Source: Tritrichomonas musculus
Lineage: Eukaryota > Parabasalia > Tritrichomonadida > Tritrichomonadidae
Length of the DNA: 64,000 nt
Reading direction: 5' to 3'
NCBI GenBank assembly: GCA_039105265.1
Contig: JAPFFF010000015.1
Location: 2,542,001-2,606,000, forward strand
Part shown: positions 47,369 through 57,244 of the stretch, piece after piece
Layout of the letters: every line of letters starts with the position of its first letter
Numbering within the stretch: position 1 is the stretch's first letter
The notes under the pieces: generated by a model
Seen by the model: the letters and a program-made list of their open reading frames with translations, nothing else
Database searches by the model: none
What the model was told of the DNA's origin: nothing
Program-made: the position numbers and the translations under genes

Positions 47369-50300
47369 TTATTTCTCATTGAAAGAACAATCAGGACAAG
47401 TCTGCGATTCTTTTGAACAATCAGAGCAGAAGGCTCTTTTACATGATGAACAGAATTTATAAGGCTTTTTTCCGCATGAAGGACAGCAGTCAAAAATAGA
47501 AATATCCATCTCTTTGACGAACTCATTAGAATTTTTTTGTGTCCAGAAGTATGCATTTTGGCAGTTATCGATTGTGATAAAATATGTATTTTGTGGATGA
47601 AAAGTAATTTTTATAATTTTTGATTGATGATAATGATGTAATTCTTTAAAACAAAGCTCGCCTATCTCAATTTTTGGGGAAATAAGAGCAACAGAACCGT
47701 CAATAAATCCGCAAATTGCGCTTCTATCGCAAACATGAATTGGCTGTGGAACAACTACAAAAGAAGTAATTTGCTTTTCAAATTTATAAGATGAAAATAA
47801 TTTACCGTTAATATCATACAAGTAGCAAGTGAAATCATCACAAATCCAAATCGTTCCAGCGTTATAATCAAATTTACAAAACCGAATTTCTTCTTCAAAG
47901 TTGATAATTCTATGATATGAAAAACGATATAATGGCCAAATATAAACAGTTTTTCCAGAAGCAGTTCCAGCAAGTAATTCTGAACCTGTAACATCTGTTT
48001 GTTGGCTGTAACAAAATGAGTTTTCTCGAATAAATTCAATTTTTGTAGGCAAATACATTTCATAAACAATACGATATGTATTTGATGTATCATTTTCCAA
48101 ATCAACTGCCACAAACATGAAATTTTGTGATACTGATATTGATTTTGCAATACTGAAATCTTCTGAATGATAAGTAAAAACCTTTTCCTGCATTTGAAGA
48201 TCAAATATTGAAATCGACATTTCACCTTTATCAACAATTACATAGAATGGATAAGGCTGAGATATACGAGCAGAGAGAGGAGGTAATGTTTTGATAAAAT
48301 AATTATCATCAACAAGTGTAGATTTAGATATATTGCCGCATATTTTCTGACATAAAATGGTTGAATTAATGGTGAATTGCGGTTGACCTCTATTTGGCCT
48401 GCTAATTTGCTCCGTAATATCAAAATTTTTGAAAAATTCGATTATAGCATCTTCATTTTCACTTAGTTCGATAGTATTAGAGTACTGTTCATTACCAATC
48501 ATTAATCCTTCAGTAAGATTAGCAGCCATTGATTCATTTATAGGCGAAAAAGTGCCAAAAACTGACAAATCGTTAGGAAATCTTATAAAGCTTCGTAGAT
48601 CAATGTAATCTCTTTTCTCACATATGTTTAAAGCAACAATTGCCTGTGAAGAAGATAGAGAACCAGCAGTCCATTTTTGAATTACTTCCCTTTTATATTC
48701 ACTTTTATTGGACGATGAAAAAGGATTCAATTCTGAAAATGGCGTTTTTTTAAATACGTCATTTTCGACATTATCTAAAATAAAAGCACCATTTTTCTGT
48801 GTCCAAAATATGAAACTTTTTTGACTTTTTTCAGTAACAAAAAGAATAGAATTTAACGGAATTTTAATAACTATTCTTTTTTCAAATAACGAAGTTTCTC
48901 CCCAAAAGCCGTTAATAACGTCCGTTACGAATTTTTCGACAAATTCCGCTTCCAAAGGATAATTAGCACATGGTGTTGATATGTCAAAAAATTCAGAGCC
49001 TCTCAATTTAATGTGAGGTGAAGTGTACCTACAAAACGGAATCAGTCTCAAATTATTATTTGAGATGGAAACGATCGTCTCCATTGAATAATTGAATCGT
49101 GTCAATTTACAATTGAAAATCATCGGCGAAAGCCTCACATTAAACGACGAATAAGGAACGAATGACGAGTTCGTCATCGCATGCGATAAGGCGGCATTGA
49201 AATGGTTTTCTGAGCCTATCGGCTGCAACTGGTTAAGATTGTCAATTAAGAAGCTATCGGCTTTTGGTATCGGTTGAGAAGAAACCGACCGCAACGAGTT
49301 CGATCTTTTCATTCTCCTCTGAGGCGCTTCTTTGGCACTGTTTGAATCACCGCCGGCGGTTAGAAACGGTTGTGAAGTGTTTTTCAATTGAGGGCTTGAT
49401 GACTTAGATTCAAGTATCAGTGACGACTGCCGCGCTCTTGGAATTGACGTCTTTTCAAGTGGCTGAAAAGTTGTCACTTTTGTTGAATAGAGCTTGTTAT
49501 CTTTTATGAAGTTTACGACGTCACTTTTTGAATGCACAACAATTGGCACGAACAAGCGAGGCAGAGCAAGAGGGAACGAGAAAGGAAGGAGTCGTTTGCC
49601 TTCACTTTTAATTTCCACTTTTTCAGAGCCTTTGATCGTTATTGCGTCAATTGCAGCTTTTGAGAGCATTTTGATCGACTCGTTGAAATAATCTTGCATC
49701 TTCGTCTTGTCCTCAAGTGAACTGAAGATGTTTGCGAGCGACCGACAAATGTCATGCTGCCTTTTGCATGATATGAAATATGTCAGTGCGAACTCTTTCG
49801 AGTTCTCGTGCAGCTCAGCCATCATTGAATTGTAGCAGTCGTTTTTCTCGTATTTTAGCTGCTTCAAGTTCGCAGAGTACGAAATGCTCTTATTCAATTT
49901 ATTGAGAGCTGTATCGTCTGTCAGTTGTTGATGGTTCAGAATATTTGTCACTTTTTTATCGGACGTTTTCAATTCAGAAACCTCCAAGAACTTTTTGAAG
50001 AAAAAGTCAAACTCTTTATAACAATTGTGAGCAACTTTTTGAAAGATGGTCAAATAAAGGTCAATTGTACCAGTAATCTGGACCAGCTTGGTGAACAGGT
50101 TGACATTCTGCTGAAGAATGCTAAACAGGAGGTGGTACGATTCACTGTCACAATTTGAGAGGAGGTCGATCATCAAATTGTTTACCTGAGGTGTCACTTT
50201 TTTGAATACTTTGTTGTGCATCTCATAGAGCAATGAAAGTATCACAAAAATGTCGGATAAAACAAACTGTAGGTTGGCCTTCAGAAGGCCATGGCTGCTC

Positions 50301-53300
50301 AGGTAGTGAAGGAAGGGAACAAATGACATAAACGGCATTTTCACTGAAAAAGTTTGTGACAGAAATGTCAAACAATTCGTGACAAAATCGCCGACAAACT
50401 CCTCAGAAATGTCGTTCTGAGAAATGGAAGGAATCAAGAGAAATGATGTGAAAAGTGAAGTGAACTGATTTTCTGAACAGGAAAGTGAAACGTTGATCAG
50501 AAAAATAATCAATTCAGAACCCGACACAAATTCTCTGAATTCTTTACGATAGAAATTGTCGGTTTTTAACGGTATCCTATCGTCCACTTCACTTGCCGAT
50601 AAAATAACCGTTTTCCAGACATGGTTCGAAAAGTCCGGCACTTTCGGCGGAATAATTTCAACATTTTCTAAACGTACAGGTGATGATGTGAAGTCACCTC
50701 TATCGTTGGCAAAACCGAGAAGCAGTGGGTACCAAACTCTGAAGAAGTGCTGTGCTGCTTTATTGTTAGCGAAGACTGCAGAATTTGACGAACAAAATTT
50801 CACCTCTTTATCGAAAGAAAAGGCCAATTTTTGACCTGTCTGTGCCACTGAATGCAATGATGAGGCGGTTAATGACCAAATTAAGGCCAATAATAACTGA
50901 ATCAAGTTTGAGTTTGAGCTGATTGTTATGCCGTCGTCTGACACGAGCTTCATTGTCTCGTCCCACACATTCTGGTACACAAAAAGTGGAAAGAAAGCGG
51001 TTAGGAACAAATTATTGACCACTATGAAGCCAGGCGACATTTTTTCAATCAGCGCGAATATCTTGAACAGCTCCGCCTTGAACTTGTTCTCAGAGACAAT
51101 GAACAAACTCAACAAGTCTTCCATCGGCAGCATGTTCTTAACGTTCTCAACCGTTCCTGCTCTCAAAAAGAAGTCGTAAATGCAGTCAATCAGCGTGAAC
51201 TGCAGCTCGGTGTTAACGACGTCATTGAACAGCAGCAACTGCTCGTCAAAACCGCCACAAAAAGCAGTACTATCAGTCTCAATGTCGCACTGAACAGAGA
51301 CGCTTCTTTTCCCTACAGCTTGAAAATATTGACACGTTTCGTCAATTGAATTTTCTATCGTCTTTTGAGCATCCCTCTTGTCTTTGAACTGAATTGAGCA
51401 CTGCGTCTCGCGGCTCCTTCGATGACACATGAAGTGATGTGACAGAAAAAGTGCCACAAGACATTTTTGGCATTTTGGCAATGCCTTCGAATTGACCAAA
51501 AAGGACGTCATTATGTACTTGCTGCCTTGATTGTCGAGCATTTTATTCGACAAGAAAAACTGGAATTTGTCAATCTCGTCGTAAAAGTCAAACGTCTTAA
51601 AATACGAGATCAATGAGAAGATGATTATGTCGTTTGACACTTTTTCCCAAAAGAACTGATGCTTGATGATTTCATCGAGCAGATTCTTCTGATTTTTGTG
51701 AGTGCCAAAGAACGAGAGAACGTTTATGAATCGATCTTTTGTCAAGCAGTTTGGAATTGACGCAAAAAAGGTCAATAACAAGGTGAAAAAGTCATGCATT
51801 GAAAATTTCAAAATCATGAAAAGTTTGTAATACAACGATAGAAGTTTTTCAAAGACTTCATCGTTATTGACATTTTTTTTCATAATTTCAAAGAAGTATT
51901 CAATTTTTGATCGTGACTTAAAATGCTCAGGAAAGCCAAAATATGGAACAGGAAGGATGTTTAGGTCAAGAGGGAAGTTGTCAAATGTCGGGGTGATATG
52001 GATATCCTCATTCAACTTTTTCAATGATGATGGCCCTAATTCGAATATCTTATTGAGTTCGTGACATTTGTCCTGATAAATACGAATCGATGGACCAATG
52101 AACAAGAATGAAGCATAAACCAAAAAACCAAAATTTGAAAGTTCATTCAATTTGGTTGGCGATGTAAAAACAGCTTTACTTAAATTGACCCAAACTTTCA
52201 CCTTGTGTGAAATTAAATTTGATGATATGGAAACAAATATATGATTCCATTTTAACGGATTAATTGGAACTTCATATTCTGTGCCTTCATAATTGGCAAC
52301 AAGATTGTTCTTCTTGAGGAAAAGGTTGAACTTGGAAGCATGAAAAAAAGGTATCTTTAATGATTCATCAATTTCTGATGCAAAACGAAACCAAAATGAA
52401 ATTGACCTAAATTTAAGATCAAATATTTTTTCATCCGTAAATTCAAAAACCTGAAAAAGCGGGAAATGATCATACGAAGGATCAGCAAATTGTTCAAGTT
52501 CTGTCGGTTTCTCCAAAAATTTAAAAAATATATCATCAGTTATATAACGATTACCAATTTCGCTTATAATGGGTAAATTTAGGATATCGTCATATTTGGA
52601 AAGAACTTTTTTACCAACTATAGACGCATTGTATGGATCAATCGACCATGGACATGGAATTAGATGGAATAATGAGTATAGTTTGATGGGATAAAAAGCA
52701 GGCGGATCTTCACAACCATATATTAAAGATCTGATATTATCAGATTCGAGTTTAAATAGAGGATGAGTCTTTGGAAGGGATTCAATGAAATCATCAACAT
52801 TTTGAACAGACACTCGTGAAGTCAAACCTATGAGTAAATTTTTGACCATTACGATATCTATTATTTTTTTGTTAAAAATCGAATCAACCCATGCCATTCC
52901 ATATTCTTTCAAAAAATTTGAGGTTAAAACTTCGCTTTTTGGGAAAGCTGAGCAAAATGCATTACATAAATCACCATTGTTACTAGTTTCGATTAATTTC
53001 ATCATCTCTCGAAGATTTTGTCCGGAGTCTGATATAACCAAAAAGGCGGAAACAATTGATGTTAGTTCTGTATTTTTCATTGAAACTTGGATGATTTTGC
53101 CTAAGACTTCTTGACGGATAGGTTTAGCATCTGGAAGAGCGTAAATGTCATATACTAATTGAGGAAATGTGTAAGATTTTTCAAAAATTTGATTTAGTAG
53201 TTCAATCGATGGCTTGACAATAAACGCATTCAGGAAAAGCGAGTTTAATAAAAAAAGTAATGAGATATGACGATGAAATATTTGACTCTCGACAATTCCA

Positions 53301-54397
53301 ATTCCACAAATGTAGGAATCAACATCTGACTCTTCCTTGCATAGAAGTGAGAAATATAGAGACAAAAATTGTGATACTAATGAGTTATTAATTGAATTTA
53401 TTAATTTCATAAAATCAAGCAATTTGGTAACAGGTGTTTTTGATGATACCCAACTTGAAAAAGGAACAATTGAATTAACTTTATTGACAATTTCTGGATT
53501 TGACTGGACAAACTCAAAAATCCAATCAAACAATTGATCTTGAACTCTGACATTGTTTTGGTAAAAATAAAAAATATTTTTAAATAAATCTAAATTTGGA
53601 GGCTCAATATATATTAAATATTTAAAACATTCAATATCTGTATCAAAAGACGCGGATGCTAATAAATCTGAAAGTAAATCAAAGTTTTCTTTATCGTTAA
53701 AAAAAAGTTTGTATTTCGCATTAAGAGAAAACAAATAGGTTAGAAAAACTGCAATTTCAGGTGAAACAATATCTGTTGATTTTTGTTGAAGACTATTGAT
53801 AATTGGCTGATAGTCATAATCTGAAAGCAAATTATTAGGCGCAATTTCAAAAATAAGATTGCTATAAAATAAACATATTTCTTTGGATGCCACATTTATA
53901 AAAATCTTTTGGAAAGCAAAATCAAACATACTACTACTAACTAGTTCATAAAAAAAATGCTCATCCGCAAAAACATCTGACACAGTTTTTTCATTATTTT
54001 TTAAAGATTGAAACCTTTCTTTTTCGCCATTTGACAAGTATAAAAATAAATTCATAAATGTTGATGAAGAAAAAATGATACCTACTTTCGAAACAATTAA
54101 ATTAATAAGTGAAAAAATTTGATTAATTAAAGATGAATTAAATTCAGTCAAGGAAATATGATCTATAATGTTTTGAATCACTATTGGAGAAAAATACTGA
54201 AGCAATTTTATATTTGTTTCTTCATTTAAAAAAGAATTAAATGTGTTTATTAGTTGATTAAATTTATCTTTTGATTCCGAATTAGATTCTGATTGTTGAA
54301 AATTATTAAATGAAAATTCCAATTGTTGACAAGCATCTGAAGCTTTTATTTCATCACTTGAAGGAGTATAATCTTTTGGATTTTTCTTTTGTTTCAT
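47369..54397 (-). CDS. Giant BEACH-like protein with lectin-like, PH, WD40 and C-terminal zinc-finger regions
   Basis: The 2342-residue protein follows the BEACH-family layout. Residues 1-650 and 830-1700 are helical repeats. A concanavalin-like segment lies near 690-815 (RSISFWFRFASEI, KWNHIFVSISSN). A PH-BEACH-like part near 1790-1910 contains IPLNSILFVTEKSQKSFIFW, directly followed by a BEACH-like start (VIQKWTAGSLSSSQAIVALN, RDYIDLRSFIRFPNDL). WD40-like strands occupy about 2050-2300, and the last 40 residues carry four CxxC pairs (CPSC, CSSC, CSDC, CPDC), a FYVE-like zinc finger. The BEACH part is only about 110 residues, far below the usual 280, and the WIDLIFGxxQ signature is not seen. 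Family members act in vesicle fusion, lysosome traffic and autophagy. The middle (about 49000-51500) is richer in GC than both ends. Confidence 0.8.
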   Translation of the reverse strand: MKQKKNPKDYTPSSDEIKASDACQQLEFSFNNFQQSESNSESKDKFNQLINTFNSFLNEETNIKLLQYFSPIVIQNIIDHISLTEFNSSLINQIFSLINLIVSKVGIIFSSSTFMNLFLYLSNGEKERFQSLKNNEKTVSDVFADEHFFYELVSSSMFDFAFQKIFINVASKEICLFYSNLIFEIAPNNLLSDYDYQPIINSLQQKSTDIVSPEIAVFLTYLFSLNAKYKLFFNDKENFDLLSDLLASASFDTDIECFKYLIYIEPPNLDLFKNIFYFYQNNVRVQDQLFDWIFEFVQSNPEIVNKVNSIVPFSSWVSSKTPVTKLLDFMKLINSINNSLVSQFLSLYFSLLCKEESDVDSYICGIGIVESQIFHRHISLLFLLNSLFLNAFIVKPSIELLNQIFEKSYTFPQLVYDIYALPDAKPIRQEVLGKIIQVSMKNTELTSIVSAFLVISDSGQNLREMMKLIETSNNGDLCNAFCSAFPKSEVLTSNFLKEYGMAWVDSIFNKKIIDIVMVKNLLIGLTSRVSVQNVDDFIESLPKTHPLFKLESDNIRSLIYGCEDPPAFYPIKLYSLFHLIPCPWSIDPYNASIVGKKVLSKYDDILNLPIISEIGNRYITDDIFFKFLEKPTELEQFADPSYDHFPLFQVFEFTDEKIFDLKFRSISFWFRFASEIDESLKIPFFHASKFNLFLKKNNLVANYEGTEYEVPINPLKWNHIFVSISSNLISHKVKVWVNLSKAVFTSPTKLNELSNFGFLVYASFLFIGPSIRIYQDKCHELNKIFELGPSSLKKLNEDIHITPTFDNFPLDLNILPVPYFGFPEHFKSRSKIEYFFEIMKKNVNNDEVFEKLLSLYYKLFMILKFSMHDFFTLLLTFFASIPNCLTKDRFINVLSFFGTHKNQKNLLDEIIKHQFFWEKVSNDIIIFSLISYFKTFDFYDEIDKFQFFLSNKMLDNQGSKYIMTSFLVNSKALPKCQKCLVALFLSHHFMCHRRSRETQCSIQFKDKRDAQKTIENSIDETCQYFQAVGKRSVSVQCDIETDSTAFCGGFDEQLLLFNDVVNTELQFTLIDCIYDFFLRAGTVENVKNMLPMEDLLSLFIVSENKFKAELFKIFALIEKMSPGFIVVNNLFLTAFFPLFVYQNVWDETMKLVSDDGITISSNSNLIQLLLALIWSLTASSLHSVAQTGQKLAFSFDKEVKFCSSNSAVFANNKAAQHFFRVWYPLLLGFANDRGDFTSSPVRLENVEIIPPKVPDFSNHVWKTVILSASEVDDRIPLKTDNFYRKEFREFVSGSELIIFLINVSLSCSENQFTSLFTSFLLIPSISQNDISEEFVGDFVTNCLTFLSQTFSVKMPFMSFVPFLHYLSSHGLLKANLQFVLSDIFVILSLLYEMHNKVFKKVTPQVNNLMIDLLSNCDSESYHLLFSILQQNVNLFTKLVQITGTIDLYLTIFQKVAHNCYKEFDFFFKKFLEVSELKTSDKKVTNILNHQQLTDDTALNKLNKSISYSANLKQLKYEKNDCYNSMMAELHENSKEFALTYFISCKRQHDICRSLANIFSSLEDKTKMQDYFNESIKMLSKAAIDAITIKGSEKVEIKSEGKRLLPFSFPLALPRLFVPIVVHSKSDVVNFIKDNKLYSTKVTTFQPLEKTSIPRARQSSLILESKSSSPQLKNTSQPFLTAGGDSNSAKEAPQRRMKRSNSLRSVSSQPIPKADSFLIDNLNQLQPIGSENHFNAALSHAMTNSSFVPYSSFNVRLSPMIFNCKLTRFNYSMETIVSISNNNLRLIPFCRYTSPHIKLRGSEFFDISTPCANYPLEAEFVEKFVTDVINGFWGETSLFEKRIVIKIPLNSILFVTEKSQKSFIFWTQKNGAFILDNVENDVFKKTPFSELNPFSSSNKSEYKREVIQKWTAGSLSSSQAIVALNICEKRDYIDLRSFIRFPNDLSVFGTFSPINESMAANLTEGLMIGNEQYSNTIELSENEDAIIEFFKNFDITEQISRPNRGQPQFTINSTILCQKICGNISKSTLVDDNYFIKTLPPLSARISQPYPFYVIVDKGEMSISIFDLQMQEKVFTYHSEDFSIAKSISVSQNFMFVAVDLENDTSNTYRIVYEMYLPTKIEFIRENSFCYSQQTDVTGSELLAGTASGKTVYIWPLYRFSYHRIINFEEEIRFCKFDYNAGTIWICDDFTCYLYDINGKLFSSYKFEKQITSFVVVPQPIHVCDRSAICGFIDGSVALISPKIEIGELCFKELHHYHQSKIIKITFHPQNTYFITIDNCQNAYFWTQKNSNEFVKEMDISIFDCCPSCGKKPYKFCSSCKRAFCSDCSKESQTCPDCSFNEK

Positions 54398-54843
54398 TTG
54401 AATTTAATTATTTGAAATGTTATTCAAAATTGAATTATTATTTTAATTATCGTTTTCAATACAATATGATCTTTTTTATGGCCTTTTAAATTTAAAAAAG
54501 TTTTTATCAGATATTTTGATTAATGGACCTAATGTGCAGATTTTTGATGTTGATCTCAAAAATTGAATGCAGCATTGAAAACAATAAAATAACTCTATCT
54601 TTATTGATACAAGAGTAAAATCGATCTTATGCTTAATAGACCAATAATATATATTCAAGAATAAACAAAATATTTTTATTGCAACAAACAAACAAAAAAA
54701 TTGAACAAATGCTTAGCTCCACCTTATCAGGTACAATTAAAGCTAAAGTCATAAAATTTGAAATATCAGCCATATATAAAATTGATAAAGTTTGCTAATA
54801 TTCCAGCTGGATATTAAATTTGGCGAATAAAAAAACAGCTATT
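54398..54843. other. Intergenic region between two minus-strand genes
   Basis: This 446-bp stretch holds the 5' flank of the BEACH-like gene and the 3' flank of a kinase gene. A 71-codon frame (54476-54691) looks like AT-rich noise. Nothing else is seen. Confidence 0.4.
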
Positions 54844-55938
54844 TTATGAAAGAAAAGCTTTTGGTAAAGGCGGATGTTGGTTTAAACGTGGCAAACCACA
54901 AGCTTGGGCTGGATTTCCTGGGTTTCTAATTGGCCTCTTTAATTTCTTATTAATTTGCTGTTTATAAACAATTGACGAAGATACCATATTTCGTCTAACA
55001 TTAGGTTGAACAAAAGATGATTTCTTCGATACTAACGAATTTGTTGCAAAATTTGTAGCTGGCCTTTGAATCTTTCTTTGGAAATATTCTTGTATGTTTG
55101 ATTGGTCAGTAAGAGATTTAAGAAAATTTGATTGTAAAAGTTCAAATGCAGTTGGTCTTTCATTTGGCTCTAATCTCAAGCATGAATCTATGCAATCAGC
55201 TATATCTTTAGAAACGCATGCTGGAATATCATATTGAGCATTAAAAATTTGAAATATGATACCTGGCTGACTAGCAGCTGTCCAAGGAAGAGATTTGGTG
55301 GTAATAGCAAATAAAAGAACTCCAAGAGACCAAATGTCTGATTTTTGTCCATCGTATGCTAATCCTTTAATGATTTCTGGAGCAGCATAAAATTGAGATC
55401 CACAAGGAGTTGACATCAAATTATTTTCGTCAACTTGACGACTAAAGCCAAAATCGGCCAACTTCACGTTAAAATTTTGATCTAAAAGAATATTTTCGGG
55501 TTTAATATCTCTATGAGCAATTTTTTTTTGATGAAGAAAGAATACTGCATAAACAACTTGGAAAAATAATTTTCGAACATCCTCATATGATAAATTTGGA
55601 CGGCTTATAATAAAATCAAATAATTCCCCATTTTGGCAATATTCAGTGATAACATAAACATTTTCTGTTGTGTAAATAATATCTAATATATCAACAATAT
55701 TAGGATGTTTAAGGGACTGCATTATATCAATTTCCTGAATGAATCTTTTCATTGCGCCATCAGCTTGTAAACCTGCACGTGTCATAATTTTGCATGCACA
55801 AGCTTCTCTTGTCAAGTTATTTGTTACTAGAACAACGACTGAGTAACTCCCAACACCTATTTTACGGACATAAGAATATTTGCCGAAATTAAGTGGTATT
55901 TCAATTGTTTCTCCTGAATCTGTAGAATCCTTTATCAT
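54844..55938 (-). CDS. Ser/Thr protein kinase, CAMK/AMPK-like
   Basis: The 364-residue protein has a complete kinase domain at about 17-270: Gly loop GVGSYSVV, ATP Lys in CACKIM, HRDIKPENILL, DFGFSR, activation segment TPCGSQFYAAPEII and DIWSLGVLLFAI. All catalytic residues are kept, so it should be active. The C-terminal 95 residues are basic and Pro/Asn-rich with Ser clusters, lacking a second domain. It resembles the kinase at 34338-35615 in size and layout, and both belong to the expanded CAMK group of trichomonads. The minus-strand motif ATTCTGAAAATT at 55951-55962, 13 bp before the ATG, is shared with two other genes. Confidence 0.92.
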   Translation of the reverse strand: MIKDSTDSGETIEIPLNFGKYSYVRKIGVGSYSVVVLVTNNLTREACACKIMTRAGLQADGAMKRFIQEIDIMQSLKHPNIVDILDIIYTTENVYVITEYCQNGELFDFIISRPNLSYEDVRKLFFQVVYAVFFLHQKKIAHRDIKPENILLDQNFNVKLADFGFSRQVDENNLMSTPCGSQFYAAPEIIKGLAYDGQKSDIWSLGVLLFAITTKSLPWTAASQPGIIFQIFNAQYDIPACVSKDIADCIDSCLRLEPNERPTAFELLQSNFLKSLTDQSNIQEYFQRKIQRPATNFATNSLVSKKSSFVQPNVRRNMVSSSIVYKQQINKKLKRPIRNPGNPAQACGLPRLNQHPPLPKAFLS

Positions 55939-57244
55939 TTAAATAATTAGAATTTTCAGAATAAAACGAACAAAATTTTGAATCTTAGAAATTTTTCAAT
56001 TGAGTTGTTTAAAGCATAACCATTTTAATAGAGCGCTTATTCAATTCAATAACTTATGTCTTTCTTCATTGCTCAAACTTATATAATTTATTACATTTAA
56101 AAGAATAAATGATGCTTTTTTTAATTTTGAAATCTGTCCCATAATTGAAAAATTCAGAAGAAGTTGGCTGTTTAAATTGTGAAATATTGAATTTATTTCA
56201 AAAAATCAATTTGAGAGGAGGGTCAACTTATTTCTAACACAAAAACTCTTAGTATAATTGGTTTGTATTTTTCATAAGTACATATAATATTTAATACAAT
56301 ATATAATAGTTTTTCTATCTAAAATATCTCTATAATTTATTTATATTATTGAGATAAAAATGTTTTATTCAAAATTAATCTAATTTGAATGAGTATTCAA
56401 ATATTTTTTTCTCTCAATTTTTTCTTTTCAAATTTAAGTTTTATAGTTTTTCATATTTTTCTTGATGGATTATTAATATTTTTTAAATATTCTTACATAT
56501 TTAAGCATGAATATAGATTTAAAAAATAGTTACTCATACAATATTTTAAATCAATTCATATATTTGCTTGCGAGAATGTATAAAACTAATGATCGAGTGT
56601 AATTTATCATGACTTTAATAAAAAATTGGTAGTTGGAATTTGATATTTAGTCGAATAAATAGATTTATTATACGCATATATATCTGATATATTGTTTTCG
56701 AATGTTTTGGTGTGTTGAATTTGGGGCAATGTTTGATTTAATAGCATCAGTAATAGTTTCAAAAAACTGATTACATCTCAGCCATTTTGTAAAAATATTG
56801 AATCTCGGCTGGTTTATTCTTATCATATTAGCAAATACTTTTAAATTACCATTTGATCTATCTTGAATTATTTGAAATTGAGAATCTCCAATTTCCATCG
56901 ATTGTCCTTAATCAAATCATAAAAGTAATATTTATATATAATTATTATTATATTATTTATAAATAGAATATAATTATGAATTTATTAATTACAAAACGCA
57001 AAAAAATGCAAACAATGAGAAAAAATTCGCCATTCAATTATTTGGCCCACCTCTTCAATTTGAAGTTTTTTTCACCAGAATCGTTATTTGTACATACCTT
57101 CCATAATATTTGCTATTTACAATAAGTTTCTCTATTATAGACCTGTTAAATAAATTATAATTATTTCAGAGAATTTTTTTTTTTTTTTTCAAAAAATTCT
57201 TAATGATACAACAATTTGAATATTTCTTATAAATATTCACAATA
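55939..57244. other. 1.3-kb AT-rich intergenic region with one doubtful small frame
   Basis: The region separates divergent genes. It contains a 76-codon ATG frame at 56668-56898 (-) with reasonable codon composition (MEIGDSQFQIIQDRSNGNLK...) but no recognisable domain; it might be a small gene or a remnant. A T-run of about 20 lies at 57174-57189. No RNA gene or larger repeat was found. Confidence 0.4.
56668..56898 (-). CDS. Doubtful small hypothetical protein
   Basis: A 76-codon frame with an ATG start and balanced amino-acid content (Trp, Cys, His and Pro all present), unlike the Phe/Ile/Asn-only noise frames common here. It has no signal peptide, membrane helix or known motif. It stands alone in a 1.3-kb gap. 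It may be a real short gene, a detached exon or a gene remnant. Confidence 0.3.
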   Translation of the reverse strand: MEIGDSQFQIIQDRSNGNLKVFANMIRINQPRFNIFTKWLRCNQFFETITDAIKSNIAPNSTHQNIRKQYIRYICV

